From Ampelocalamus luodianensis (Eukaryota > Streptophyta > Magnoliopsida > Poales > Poaceae), in assembly GCA_036346255.1 (NCBI GenBank), contig CM070622.1:30964751-31028750 (forward strand): a DNA stretch of 64,000 nt. Direction: 5' to 3'. The position numbers were made by a program, and so were the translations under genes. The notes beneath the pieces were generated by a model. That model searched no databases and was not told where the DNA came from. It saw only the letters and a program-made list of their open reading frames with translations. The first letter of the stretch is position 1, and every line of letters starts with the position of its first letter. Positions 24,581 to 38,300 of this stretch are shown here, piece by piece.

Positions 24581-27500
24581 CTACCTTGGACTATTCCAAG
24601 GAGAAGGCGGCTTGTATGGAAAACCCTGTGAAGCAGATCCATGTCCTAAATCGAGACTATGGAGTTGTTCCATTAGTTGTGACCTCCGCTCTTTAAAGAA
24701 ATCTAGCCTCGTTGTTAGCTCTACCAAAGTGGAAGATGCCACCATTGGTTGCCTCCCGTATTCAACAACCTGTCATACAACAAATATGAAAAATCTTCTT
24801 TTTTATGTTGTATGTAACTATAAAGCATTGTGATTTCCCCAACCTCAGCTAACTTTGGGGCATTGATGGCCATAGAAGTGTTCTCTGTTGACATGCTTGT
24901 GGATGCATCCATGCCTCTTGAATCACTTGAAGACGCATCCAGGGAAAGCTTGCGGGTGAGTGGCCTTGAAGAACCATAAGGAAGCACGTGTTGCTTGATG
25001 TTCCTCCATTGTGATGCATCCACCGAGCTCTCCTGCCAAAATGACCCAATGTCGGTATTGGTGGATGCAGTGCCAACTTTACATCAGATTTCAATGGGGA
25101 AGCCACTCATAACACAAATGGGTTCATTTCCCTCGTCCTTGTGATGTCAACTCTTAAAAATGTTATAATGTAAATACTAATTTTTTGCAAGCCACAAGTC
25201 AAAACATGTAAGAATGGGCCAAAACATGTCACCACCGGTAACTGTGGTGCTACCAGTACCCACTGGTAAAACCGAAAACAAAGCCGCCAGTTTTTGTACC
25301 CTGCTCCAGACTAACGGTTGGCCCACTTTTACCAAGATACTGCAAACTTGTGGGAATTCAGCTTAAAATAATAACAAGCGCAAAACTTCAATATGTGCCC
25401 AGGCAAATTTTGGATAGAAACTGGGCTAAATTTTGATATTATTCCTAATGATGCAATCTAGAACCAGCGATACAAAACTTAGACAGACACCATCAAAACT
25501 GATGAACCTGAAAAGCTATACTAAGAAAGCAAGACATGATCCTTAGATATTTTGTTTTCCATCGCTTAGTTTTTGCTTACAGCTGTCCACTAAATAACCA
25601 GACATGAGTACATGAGCAATGCCAGTATTATTTCAAAACTGAAAATTAGTAATTTATTTATAGACCACTATAAGAGTGCATTGAATTATTCATGTGCACA
25701 AGCCAAGTTGTTGAAATTCGAATTTCAACAAGTTTCAGTATGATCATTAAGCACTATAAGAGGGGAAATTCCTAACAAACCTCATTTCTCTGCTTCTCTT
25801 GATTGCAAAAGGCAATGTTCATGTCAAATCCTGGTTGAACAAAGTTTCTGGTACCAATAAAATAGTGTCAAAATATGAAAGGTAAATTAGGGAAATATAA
25901 CATATCCAATGCATTGAATTGTTAATTATAACTGCACAAACATTCGTTACAGTGAAATAATGCCTACAATCAAATCCGAGTTACAACCAGCTGCAGCACA
26001 ATTCTGCACTGCTTAAAGAAATGACTCTGCTTGGATTAAATAGAACTATTAACATGTCCCCACCAAATTCCAACAGCTGAAGAAAATCAAAAGATGCCAG
26101 AACCAAAGATCCAGCAATATCATAAATGGAGACCAAAAACGGAAAAAAAAAAAAGTGGTGAAGGATTGTTGTCTTACTGCTGTGAAAAATGACCAGGAAC
26201 ACGGTGATAACGATCATTTGCATCTCCCAAAGGGCCGTATTGGTGTTGGCGCTGTTGGTTGAGTTGGAGATGGAGCTCCGCAACCTTCTGTTTTAACCTT
26301 GCAACATCAGCTTCAGCGAGAGCAATCTCCTCAAGCTCTGCCTTTGTCTTAAGGAAAACAAGGGAGGACAATGAGACTCCATGAAATAAGTCCAGCAAGT
26401 AGAGCAATTATTAAAGGTACCTTCGAGTCCACAGCACGTGAACTTGAAAACTGTCCGGAAGACATGCTCAACCCAACCTCCAATGCCGCTCGAAGATCCC
26501 TCTCAGCTTGTAGCTGCTCTTGCAACCTGGACACCTATAGATATAAACAATTGTGGAAACTATTGTCAAAATAATCAGCCACCACTTAGTATATCCGAAC
26601 CTGTTCCACAATAACTGCACCAAAACTATTATAAGGAAAGTACCATTTTGGCCCCACAACTTTGGACTATGTTTATGCCCTGAATTTTGTGCAGACACTA
26701 TCTTATTATGATTCCTCAACTTTGGGGGTGTTTCCAACTTAAGCCTTCCATCAGTAAATTAACCAAGCCTACCTAACCTCCGAGTTACTGACAAGTAGGG
26801 CTGTTCACGGTTTGGGGCAAACCGCCAACCCACCCGGACCAACCCAACAGGAACCGTGATGGGCGGGTTCAAACGGTTTGGGTTGGGTTGATGGCCAAAC
26901 CATCTCCTTTTCTGCATCCGGGTTAGATGGGTTACGGCCTTACGGGTCAGAAGCAGTTAACCCGCAAATCCGTATCCCATCTCAGCCGCTCGTACAAGTG
27001 CTATTCACGAGTTCCTGTCCTCTTGATTCTTTTCTTTCCTTTTCTGGGTGAGGAGATGAGCCTAATACACACGATTGACCCCACTTTTGCAGATCTGAAG
27101 CTATCCTTGGCTACTTTTTTTTAGAATTTGGTTGTATTTTCTGAAGGATAAGGTTGGATAGTAAAAGAAACTCCGGGAACAACAGAGACTTTCTTGATGG
27201 GTAGGTACATTGGGTAGTTGTCGTTTTTCTAATTAATTATTGGTTTTTTGTATTTATTTTGATTGAAATCCTATGACTGTTAGTTCAGAGTCTATTTCTT
27301 GGATTATGGCTTTCACTCTCAGTAAGTAAAGCGATTTTCATCTACATGTTTAGCATTTTTAAGAAAATTCTGATAAAAAAATCAGAAATATAGAAATTCG
27401 CTTGAGAAATTTTTTCACGATGCATGTTCATTTTGCTTTTCTATCGAGCCCACCTCTCTCCGTACCGTCCAGCAGCCCATCATTCTTCACCTTTCCTGGG

Positions 27501-30500
27501 AGTCCACTCCTTTTCTTTTCCCATCAAGCAACACCACCATTTAACCCGTGTAACCCAACCCAACAAACCCGCTCCTTCGTAACCCCACCAACCCACGTAA
27601 CCCGCTAAACCTGGCCCAGCTAAAGCAATTGTGGGTTGGGTTGGAAACCCAGCATAACCCGTCAGAGACCGGGAATGAACAGCCCTACTGACAAGCAAGG
27701 CCACCTATCAGCTAGTCTGTCTGTAGGGAGGGTTTCCAACTCCCAGATGGAACCTGATTCTGCTGGTTGCCGGTGTTAGCAAACGCCTGTTCACATGGCT
27801 GCCTCTCCATCTTCCCATGCATGCTTTCACATGGCTGCTTCTCCATCTTCCCACGCATGCATGAATGCATGCACAGCATGCCTCCTTGATCTTCTAGTCT
27901 CTTCATTTCTCTCTTTGTATTCACACTCATATATGTGTAGCTAATGCTATATATACTTGTATGATGTAACTTCTTTCATCAAGCAATACATACGTGAAGT
28001 ATTCCACGTTATCATAGTATCAAGAGGGTTCATCTCCTGTGCCTTTTCGCTTCCGCTCCACAAACCTTGAACTCCACCACCAGCAACCATGTCCGGCGTC
28101 ACCGCCGCTGCCGCCGATCGCGACCGCAAAGCCACTGCCGCACGCGAAAGCGAAGCAGCCCGCGAACGCGAAGCCGCAACTGCACGCGAGCGCGATGCCG
28201 AGGCTGCTGCCACCGCTGCTCGGGAACGCGAACTCGCCGCCGCTCGGGAGCGCAAAACCCTCACTACCGCCGCCGACACTGCTACTCGGGCCGCCACCGA
28301 TGCGGTGCCAGCGTTCGTCTTGCTACCGCCGACCTCGGAGCGTGAGGTCGCGCGCGACCGAGCGCAGCAGCAGCCGAGGCTCGGGATCGCCTCCGCGACG
28401 ACCACTCCGTCCACGACGACGCCGATCATTACGAAGCCACCCTCGTCACCAACCTGCACGCTCAAGCCGCGGGAGTTCAGAACATCCAGGCCCTTGTTCC
28501 CGTTGTTCTCGATCTTCTCTCGCTACAGTACAACAAGTGGCGTGACCTCATGCTCCTCGTCTGCGGCCGCTTCTCCCTCTCCGATCACGTTCTGCGCGAC
28601 GCCACCTTCCCTGATGTTCCCTCGTGGCACCGCATGGATTGCGTGGTCCTCTCATGGATCTACGGCACGATCTCCACTGAGCTCATGGAGATTGTCCGCG
28701 CCCGCGGCACAACAGCGCGCCTCGCGTGGGTCGGCATCGAGCAACAATTCCTCGGAAACCGCGAGACTCGTGCTCTTCATCTCGATGCCGAGTTTCGTAA
28801 CCTTGTTCAAGGGGACTTGTCGATCTCCGACTACTGCTGTAAGATAAAGGGTATGGCGGATGCCCTCGTTGATCTCGGCGAAGTCATTCACGACAGAACC
28901 CTCGTCCTGAATGTTCTTCGTGGATTAAACGAGCAGTTCCAGTACATGTCGGCCCTTCTCAAACGGCAGCGGCCCTTCCCCACGTTCATCGAGGTACGCT
29001 CCGATCTGCTCCTTGAAGAACTCACCATGGCGCCGACATCCTCCTCGACACCGTCGACAGCTCTTCTCGCCGCCAAGGGCACCTTTGCCCCAAAGGGATC
29101 TCCGTCTGGCGGGAGCTCTTCTCGCCCACCTGCTGGTCCGCCCAACCTCGCCTCGACCGGTAGGGGCTCGGGCTCGGGCGTCGCCGTCGCCGCGTGGAAC
29201 GGCGGCGGCCGCTCTCCGCCGGTGCGCTCGTGGCCTTTGTTCTACAATCCTCGGCCGGGTCCATCGGATGTGGCCCGCCAGGACGCCCACCTTCGACGGG
29301 TGGCCCGCAGCAGTCTACCACCAGGCGCCGCCGCAGCGGCCACGGCCGGCGCACTGCGCGCGCTAGTCTCCCGGACGCACCGTGCAGTTGCGTCGGGGCC
29401 ATACAAGATCGCCCATACGCACCGCACCCTCGCCACAGCCGACAATAGAGCGGGTTTGCGTTAGCGCACCCACCGGCGCCCGCCCACGCTTATACAACCT
29501 CCTTCGCCATGGCCTCCGTGGACTGGTGGCTCCTGGGATCAACAGTCCCTGGCAAATGTGTTCAGCACCATGACTGTCACTCCACCAGCCTCCACTGAGT
29601 GGGTCATTGACTCCGGCACCTCCTCTCATATGACGCCAGACACCGGTAACATCTCTTTGTTCCGTTCCCCCCGTACTTCCTTCCCTTCATCTATCATTGT
29701 TGGTAACGGTTCCACACTACTCATACTTCCACCGTGTCTGATTTTACCTAGGCCCTTTTATTTTAATAATGTTCTAGTTGCCCCTGACATTACTAAATCT
29801 CTTATTTCTGTTCGCCAATTCACCACTGACAACTCTTGCTCTGTGGAATTTGATCCCTTTGGTCTTTCTGTGAAGGATCTCAGGACCGGGACCGCAATCA
29901 ATAGGTGCAATAGTTCTGGCCCACTCTACTCGCTTCACCTCCCGGCATCCTCTTCATCCAACTGCACCATCCTTGCGCGCGCCTGCCCTCCTGGCATTGC
30001 CGCCTTGGTCACCCCTCCTCTGAAGCCCTATCCAGTATTTCTAGTACTTCCGCCATTACTTGTAATACTAAGTTGTCATGTGATACCCTTTGTCATGCCT
30101 GTCAACTTGGTCGCCACATACGTTTACCGTTTTATAGTTCCTCTTCTCGAGCATCTCATGTTTTTGACCTAATTCACTATGATCTGTGGACGTCTCCTGT
30201 AGTGAGCGTCTCTGGTTATAAGTATTACCTTGTCATTTTCGATGATTGTTCTCATTTTACTTGGACTTTCCCTCTTGTCTAAAATCCGAGACTTTTCCTA
30301 CTCTAGCAATTTCTTTTCTTTTGTAGCCACCCGCCCAGTAAGACTATCAAGATTGTTCATCGACAACGGTAGTGAATTTGATAATTCTTCGACCCGCACC
30401 TTCTTACTCACCCATGGCGTTACCCTCCGTATGTCTTGCCCATACACGTCTCAACAAAACGGTCGAGCTGAACGTATTCTCCGATCCCTAAATAATTCTG

Positions 30501-33500
30501 TTCGCTCCCTCTTGTTTCAGCGCCCTTCCCTTCTTATTGGGTCGACGCTTTACACAATGCCACATACCTTCGCAACCGTCTTCCCTCAAAAACCCTAAAC
30601 ATGGCCACACCCTACTTTGCTCTCTATGGTGTCCATCCCACCTACAATCATCTTCGGGTGTTTGGATGCGCCTGCTACCCTAACTTGTCTGCCACCGCTC
30701 CTCACAAACTCTCCCCTCGCTCTACCTTGTGTATCTTCCTTGGCTACTCCTCCGATCACAAAGGTTACCGGTGTCTTGACCCTTCATCCAATAGGGTCAT
30801 TATCTCCCGACACGTCACATTCGACGAGTCACTTTTTCCTTCTTCCAGAGATGCGGTGCCTTCCCCAGCGGATTTTGATTTTCTTACTAACTTTGAGACA
30901 AGCCTGGTTCCCATCAGACCAGCTGGCTCTTTTTCGTCTGAGCTCCGACGCACTCGCCAGCGCACGGTTCTTGCGCCGCCGGTGGTTCACGCCCCTGCTC
31001 CCACCGCGGCTCAACCATCTAATGCGCCCGACTCACCTGCCTCGGCGACATGTCCTACGACCATGGTGCCGCCAGCGCCACACGCGGCCACAGCGACTCC
31101 TCCGTCTGCGCCACGCGCGGCCACGGCGTCTCGCTTCGCGCCCGCGCTTCTCTGGCCAGCCGCGCCACGCTTCACGCGCCTCGGCGCTCGCATGCGGTGC
31201 GCGCCCATTACACCGCTTTGGTGCCGTCTACAAGAACGGGCCCAACTCGAGCCGTCGCGCTCGCAGCCGCCGTCGCGCTCCTCGATAACAACGGGTTCCG
31301 GCCAAGGCTGTTCCCATAGCTCCGGTGGTCAACTCACACCCCATGATGACTCATGGTAAGCACGGTTTCAGGCAACCAGCTGCTAATCACACGAATCTTC
31401 TGGCCACTGCTCTGTCTCCTATCCCGAAGACTTACCGCAGCGCCCTGACCAACCCTCATTGGTGAGAAGCTATGGAAGAGGAGTATCGTGCCCTGCTGTC
31501 CAACAACACATGGGATCTGGTTCCACGTCCCCCCAGCACAAACATTGTCATCGGCAAATGGATATTTCGTCACAAATTCGCATCGGATGGCACACTAGAC
31601 CGCTACAAGGCACGATGGGTTCTCCGAGGTTTTACCCAACGTCCAGGCGTAGATTATGATGAAACTTTCAGCCCGGTGGTGAAACCTGCGACAATTCGGA
31701 CTGTCCTCTCTTTGGCTCTCTCTTGCTCTGGCGGTGCATCAACTTGACGTCAAGAACGCATTTCTAAATGGCACATTGACAGAATGGTCTCATCGCTCCT
31801 GACCAATCTGGATTTGTTGACACCGCGCATCCTGACTGGGTCTGTCGTCTCAACAAGTCACTGTATGGGTTGAAGCAGGCTCCTCGTGCATGGTATAGCA
31901 GTTCGCCACATACTTACTAGGACATGGCTTTGTAGAGGCAAAATAAGACACTTCTCTGTTTATCTTTCATCGTGGCTCCGAGACAATTTACATGCTGTTG
32001 TACGTCGACGATATTGTATTGATCGCCTCCTCTTGGCAAAGACTACTTCATCGCACCATTCAGTGCCCTTCAGCAGGAGTTTTCGATGAAAGATCTTGGT
32101 GAGCTTCATCATTTTCTGGGGATTCATGTTGATCGGTCTCCAAAAGGAATGTTTCTTTCTCAGCGACATTACACTATGGATATCCTAGAGCGCGCAGGGG
32201 TGTTAGACGCCAAGCCTTGTAGCACACCAGTTGACACCAACTCTAAGATGTCTGGCACTGTTGGCACCCCCGTGAGCGATCCTACCCATTACCGCAGCTT
32301 AACAAGTGCTCTCCAGTACTTGACCTTCACTCGTCCAGATATTTCCTACGCTGTTCAGCAGGTCTGCCTATACATGCATGATCCTCGGGAACATCATCTC
32401 ACTGCTGTCAAGCGTGTCCTACGATATCTTCGGGGTATCATTGATCATGGCCTCTTTCTGCGTTCGTCGGCGCCCTCCGAGCTTATTGTCTACTCTGATG
32501 CAGATTGGGCTGGCTGCCCGGACACTCGGAAATCCACTTCTGGCTATGCGGTTTTTCTTGGCGCCAATCTAATTTCCTGGTCCACCAAGCGGCAACAAAC
32601 TGTGTCTCGCTCCAGTGCTGAGGCCGAGTACCGGGCTGTTGCAAATGGTGTTGCCGAAACTTGTTGGTTGCGTCAGTTACTACAGGAGTTGTGCAACCCT
32701 CTACCTCGGGCTACTCTAGTCTATTGTGACAATGTAAGCGCAGTATACCTGTCAACAAATCCTGTGCAACACCAGCGGACAAAGCATGTTGAGATTGACC
32801 TTCACTTCGTTCGAAACAGAGTCGCTGTTGGAGAAGTTCGGGTTCTTCATGTCCCAACTATGTCCCAGTTCGCCGATATCTTCACTAAGGGGTTACCGAC
32901 GTCCGTCTTCACCAAGTTTCGCTCCAGTCTGAATGTCGTTTGTCCCGACGTTCTGACTACGGGGGGTGTTAGCAAACGCCTGTTCACATGGCTGCCTCTC
33001 CATCTTCCCATGCATGCTTTCACATGGCTGCTTCTCCATCTTCCCACGCATGCATGAATGCATGCACAGCATGCCTCCTTGGTCTTCTAGTCTCTTCATT
33101 TCTCTCTTTGTATTCACACTCATATATGTGTAGCTAGTGCTATATATACTTGTATGATGTAACTTCTTTCATCAAGCAATACATATGTGAAGTATTCCAC
33201 GTTATCAGCCGGAAATCCTGGCGAGGACTGGGATTTCTAAAATCTCAGGGGGGGGGGGTGTTTCATGCTATTTTGAAGGGGCATTGGTGATGATTCACTA
33301 TGTAGAAAACATACAAACTTAAAAACCAAAAAGATAAGGCATAAAATAAAGTCATCTGGAAAATAAAAAGAAAACCAGCAATTTTCTGGCAAACCAATGG
33401 GAGTAGGATTTTTAAAAAATCTGATATTTGGAACCCTGCCTGTAGGTAACCTGCTCCCAGGGTTGAAGGACCAAAGTAGTGACTGAGGGACCAACGTAGT

Positions 33501-35299
33501 GACCTAGAAAGTTCAAAGTAAACTGGACCTGACCCTGGGGTTGGGGGACCACAATGGTACTTTTTCCCTCAAATAAAAAAAATAATGATACATACGATGA
33601 ACAAGCAAATTTGACAAGGCAAGGGAATGCATACATCCTGTTCCAGAGCCAAACGCCGTTCATGTAATGCTTGCTTTCTTCTTTCCAAACTCGCCTGTAG
33701 AATTGCATTACCCCTAGCCTGAGACACTTTCCATTAGATTACAGGAAGGTGATAGATAAAAATTAGTGTGTATATGTGCAGTTTTTCCCCCTACCTCTTT
33801 GGCGATTCTGTTCTGCAGATCATTTTTTGCAATCTCAAGCCTTTGAATAGCTAGCCTGAAAGGTTTATTTGCATAGCAAAATTAAAATCAATTGATGCAT
33901 CTAAGAAAAGAACAGCAAGCTATGAAACAAGCTTGTTCATAAATCACCCAGGCAGTAGTGGCAGTCAATTAGTCAGGAAGCTAACAAAAGTTAAAATTTC
34001 TACACTAGGTCTAATCTGTAATGATCATCATTAAGTACTGAATTTCCATACAATGATATTTCTAAATAAGCAGGAACAATAGATAAATGCTGCATGAATC
34101 AGAACAATCATAGATGATGTATACCATGACCTAAATGCAATACATCTGCTCACAATCACAACTATCAACAGCCACACTCAATGAAACAGTACTGTAAACA
34201 CATAATATTGGTTCTTAGTGGAAAAGAACTTACTCTTCTTCACCAGATGAGTCAACTGATTCTGAATGTTGGCTTTTTCTTGCCTACATAAACCATGCGT
34301 ATAAATCAGATTGCTGACTGATACTTCTGATAATTATAAAAGCAACTTCAAGGACAGTATGGAGGAAACCATAATTCAATGGGCCAAAAAAGGTGACTCG
34401 GCAGTGTATTATACTATTATGCATACTCATTGGCTCCATGAAAGGCAAAAGAAGTAAAACATAACTAGAGTTCTTGCTTACATTATTCCTGCCCCAAAAG
34501 TTACTACGTTTCACCGGGTGAGAATGAGATCCATTTATTTTGGTTGAGTGTCTGTCTACAGAATATTCAGCACCATGATTAGGTAAAGAAATTCCAGGAT
34601 CCAAAGACGAAAGGATCTCTCCCATAGACAATGGAGTCACATGACCAGATGTTGGGTTAGAAGGGTTCTTTTCACTCAGCGATGTTTCCACATTTGCTGA
34701 ACCATTTTCAGTTGAACGATTTTTTGGACCTTTGCTTAAATCCGTCTTTGCTTCTGATGCCTTATCATCTACAGAGCGTTCAACATCTGAATCATCAGCA
34801 TGAACGACCTGTCATTCAATCAGGAGAGGTACAATAAGTAACAAAGCAAATACATCATGATGATTAGGACATGAAAAATACAGCATTAGGATTAGGAATT
34901 GCTGCTCAGCATAGGAGAAACTTGAACCAGAAAGGGAACTACACAAATGAACAAGCTATAACAAAACTTAGAAATCCAACTATCAAAACTTCAAGATAGT
35001 TCTTACATGAAATTATGAAAACAATGCTATCAATAGCAAACTGCAACAACATATAAATTAAGGCTTTTACCAAAAGATGTTAGCCCTTGGGCATGTTGTA
35101 CTACCACCATCAACACCACATGGTAATTCTTAAAGCATAATGGATCTATATCTCATGTTCTCACCATTACAATACATGGAACAGGAAATTTACTAGTATA
35201 TCCTTGAACCGGTATGATTAAATTGCATACATACTTGATACTTATAGGTAACAACAAAAACCAACCAGTATTTCACCCAAGTCATTCAAGTGTGTCGTA

Positions 35300-35344
<45 letters not shown>

Positions 35345-38300
35345 CATGTGGCCCATTTAGCCTATGACGCTCATGTAACAGTCTATATATACCCTCTCAA
35401 TTAATGAAAAACAGGCATAGTTATGAATAGCAAAAATCCTCCTCTTATCTTTTCTAACATGGTATCAGAGCCACTCAACCCTAACCCTAGTTTCCATTGC
35501 TGCTGTCATCATTGAGCTTCTCCAGCCATGGGCCAATAGGCCCTGAGCGGCGGATCCGGATGCGCCGCCGCTCCCTCTGCTCTATCCTCGCTCGCCTCCT
35601 CCGAGCGAAGTTTCTCGAGCGCGCCTCCTAGAGTCACCACCACGTCACCGCCCAGATCCTCTGCTTCCACGCCTCATCACCACGGTGTCATCACCTGGAT
35701 CGTCACCGCCGCGTCGCCGCCTAGATCTGGTGCTTCTGTGCCTCCCGGAGCCTCCCAGTGGTGATCCTCTACTTCTGCACTGTGTCGCCACCTGGATCGT
35801 CACCGCCTAGACAGATCCACGACACCCGCGCACAACCGGATCTGCATCTGTTGCCTCCCTATCCACTGCTCCAGCAACCAGCGACGCCCTCCTCGACTGC
35901 AATGCTGCCACCTGGAGCAGCGACGCCCTCATCACCGCCGCGCCTCCGCCAACCCTCCTCAGCTCCAAGCGCCAACCCTCCTCTGCTCCAGCAAGCGCTG
36001 CTCTACTCCGACCAACAAGCAAAGCCACTCCCTCTGCTCCAGCAAGTGCTGCGAAGCCACTCCCTCTGCTCCAGCAAGTGTTGCTCTGCTCTGACAAGCA
36101 AGCGAAGCCACTCAGTACTTCTCTTTTGCTTTGCTTTATTGTTTTGCTCATGTGGATTGCATTGCTACTCTGTTGATTGTGCTGCTCAGTACTACTGTTA
36201 ATTGTTTTACCACAACTGTTGTGTTGCTGCTATGTGGTTGTGGATGGCCAAGTCTGACTCGATGTTTAGGGGCAGTTCATCTCTCGTGTTCACAGACATC
36301 AAGCTCGACGGGTTGAACTACCGAGCATAGATTTTCTCAGTCAAGACTACTCTTAGGAGTTATGGATTGGCCTCTCATTTGATTAACAATCCTCCTGATC
36401 CGAAGAAGGTTGATGTTGAGGCAGTAAAGGCTTGATTGGCAGAAAGAGGATGATCGTGTCATGACTGGCCTTGTTCTGAGTGTTGATGTTTCTCTGAGGA
36501 TGAGTCTTGAGTATCGTACTTCAGCCAAGCAGATGTGGGCATACTTTGAAAAGAGATATGTTCAGTTCGGTGGTGCTCTTCGCTTCACATTACTCAAGAA
36601 TCTTCATAGTATTCAGCAGCAACAGGATCAGTCAGTGGAGGAGTATTATAGTGCTTTCACTCATATCACTGACCCTATAGAATCTATGATACCGAAGGCT
36701 GCTATTGCTTGCCAGTCTTGTGTTGCCAAAGATAAGTATGCTCAGCGGACGCTCATGTATCAGTTTGTGATGGGACTTCGATGAGAGTTTGAGCCTGATC
36801 GTACTCAGTTACTCAACTATCCTACTCCACCGACTTTGACTGAGGTATAGTTTGATTGCAGAGGAGACTCGTCTTCATTCGCTTATGCCTACCTCAGGAT
36901 CCTCACCACATATTGTCCTGGGTCTCTCACAGCGGCCTAGATATAACAGAGCTACACCCACAGGAGTGCTGGTATATTCTCATTGCAAGAGGACTGGTCA
37001 TCTTGTTGACAAATGCTTGAAGTAACATCCAGATCAGCTTGTTGATTATCGTGCTAGACATCCATTGTGGAGCACCTACTGGCCCCCGAGAGCACTTACT
37101 GGAGCAGTCACTGCTGCCACACCCACATCTACTGTGACTTCTGAATCAGTGTCTGCTATGACCTCAGTTGCACCTTCTACTCCTAGCGCTGCTCATCCTT
37201 GGGTTCTGGACTCGTGTGTCTCTTTTCATGTTACATCGGACAGCTCTCAGCTTGTTGCTCGTAGGCCCGTGACTAATGCTGCATATGTTCACACTGCTGA
37301 TGGTACACCTTGCTCTATTACCCATCAGGGCATTCTCTCTGCATCTCGCTTTTATGTTCCTGATGTGCCTTTTGTTCCTCAGCTATCTATGAACCTTCTT
37401 TCTGTTGATCAACAACTGAATTACTGATATGAACTGTTTCATTGGATTTTATTATTCTTCTTGTTTCATTCAGCATCGACAAAGCAGAAGAGTGAGTGGT
37501 TCGCCATCACTATAGAGGCTCTCATAGTCTCTATGTCTTGGACACCTTACATCTTCCTCCCACCAGTACATCGAATGCCTTAGTATCTTCTACTATGTCA
37601 TCATCTCGGTCTCGTGTTGGTTCTTCCTTCAGCAAGTGGCATCGTAGATTTGGTCGTCTCTGTGGAGCTCGCCTCACCACTCTAGTTCACCATGATTCCT
37701 TAGGTCATGTCACTATTGAGTCTAGTTTTCATTGTACTGGTTATTAGTTAGGGAAACAGCTACAACTTCCATATTCTAGTAGTATCTCTCAGTCTTCTTG
37801 TCCTTTTGATTTGGTATATTCAGATGTATAGGGTCCATCTCCTTTTGCTTTGAAGGGTGGTCATAGTTATTATCTTATATTTGTTGATGATCACTCTCGA
37901 TATACTTAGATCTATTTTATGAAATATCGCTCTCAATTAATTTCCATTCATCAATCTTTTGCTAAGATGGTTCATACACAGTTTTCTTCTTCCATTCGTG
38001 TTTTTCATTTTGACTCTGGGGGAGAGTATCTTTCATCAGCCTTTCGTTAGTTCCTTTCTTCTGAGGGCACTCTTCCTCAGCTCTCGTGTCCTGGTGCACA
38101 TGCTCAGAATTGTATTGCTAAGACAAGAACCGTCACGTCGTTGAGACTGCTCGTACTCTTCTCATCCCCTCATTTGCTCCCTCACTTCTGGGGGGAAGCG
38201 GTCTCTACGACGATCTATCTCATCAACCGCCAGCCTTCTTCCAAGCTGCAGGGCAAGTGCTCTAGTAAGGTCTTGTATAGAGCACCTTCTCGCTATGCTC

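Larger units (their letters stand above)
27774..33207 (+). mobile_element. Young Ty1/copia element in intron 17, antisense to the gene
   Basis: Full-length element of 5,434 bp with 241-bp LTRs at 27,774-28,014 and 32,967-33,207 and a perfect 5-bp target duplication GCCGG (27,769-27,773 and 33,208-33,212). The LTRs differ at three positions. Order is LTR, gag, protease, integrase, RT, RNase H, polypurine tract (GGGGGG before 32,967), LTR, the standard copia order. Orientation is opposite to the host gene. Several frameshifts and stops break the polyprotein, so it is probably immobile despite its youth. Confidence 0.95.
26635..33568. mobile_element. Possible MULE-like element hosting two other insertions
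   Basis: The left end GGAAAGTACCATTTTGGCC at 26,635 is mirrored on the right by sequence that reads inward from 33,568 as GGGAAAAAGTACCATTGTGG. Removing the hAT and copia insertions leaves about 600 bp between these ends. No matching 9-bp target duplication was found, so the class is tentative. It lies wholly in intron 17, 67 bp from exon 17. Confidence 0.45.
24844..33855 (-). other. Coiled-coil exons 16-21 of the RhoGAP gene
   Basis: Exons 16-19 encode a long heptad-rich region: IQRLEIAKNDLQNRIAKE, ASLERRKQALHERRLALEQ, LQEQLQAERDLRAALEVGL and ELEEIALAEADVARLKQKV. In REN1 and PHGAPs this part drives self-association and targeting. It is split by the 7.1-kb intron 17, which holds the hAT and copia insertions. 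Exon 21 is Ser/Thr-rich (KLSLDASSSDSRGMDAST), a plausible phosphorylation region. Exon 22 ends in KPPSPWNSPR. Confidence 0.88.

Noticed and set aside
28039..29630. Multiple overlapping frames on both strands
   Set aside because: Shadows of the copia gag, which is GC-rich; the gag frame itself matches the family.
35758..36201. 147-codon Ser/Pro-rich forward frame
   Set aside because: Lies between primer-binding site and gag of the copia element with CTCCAGCAA repeats; leader sequence rather than a gene.
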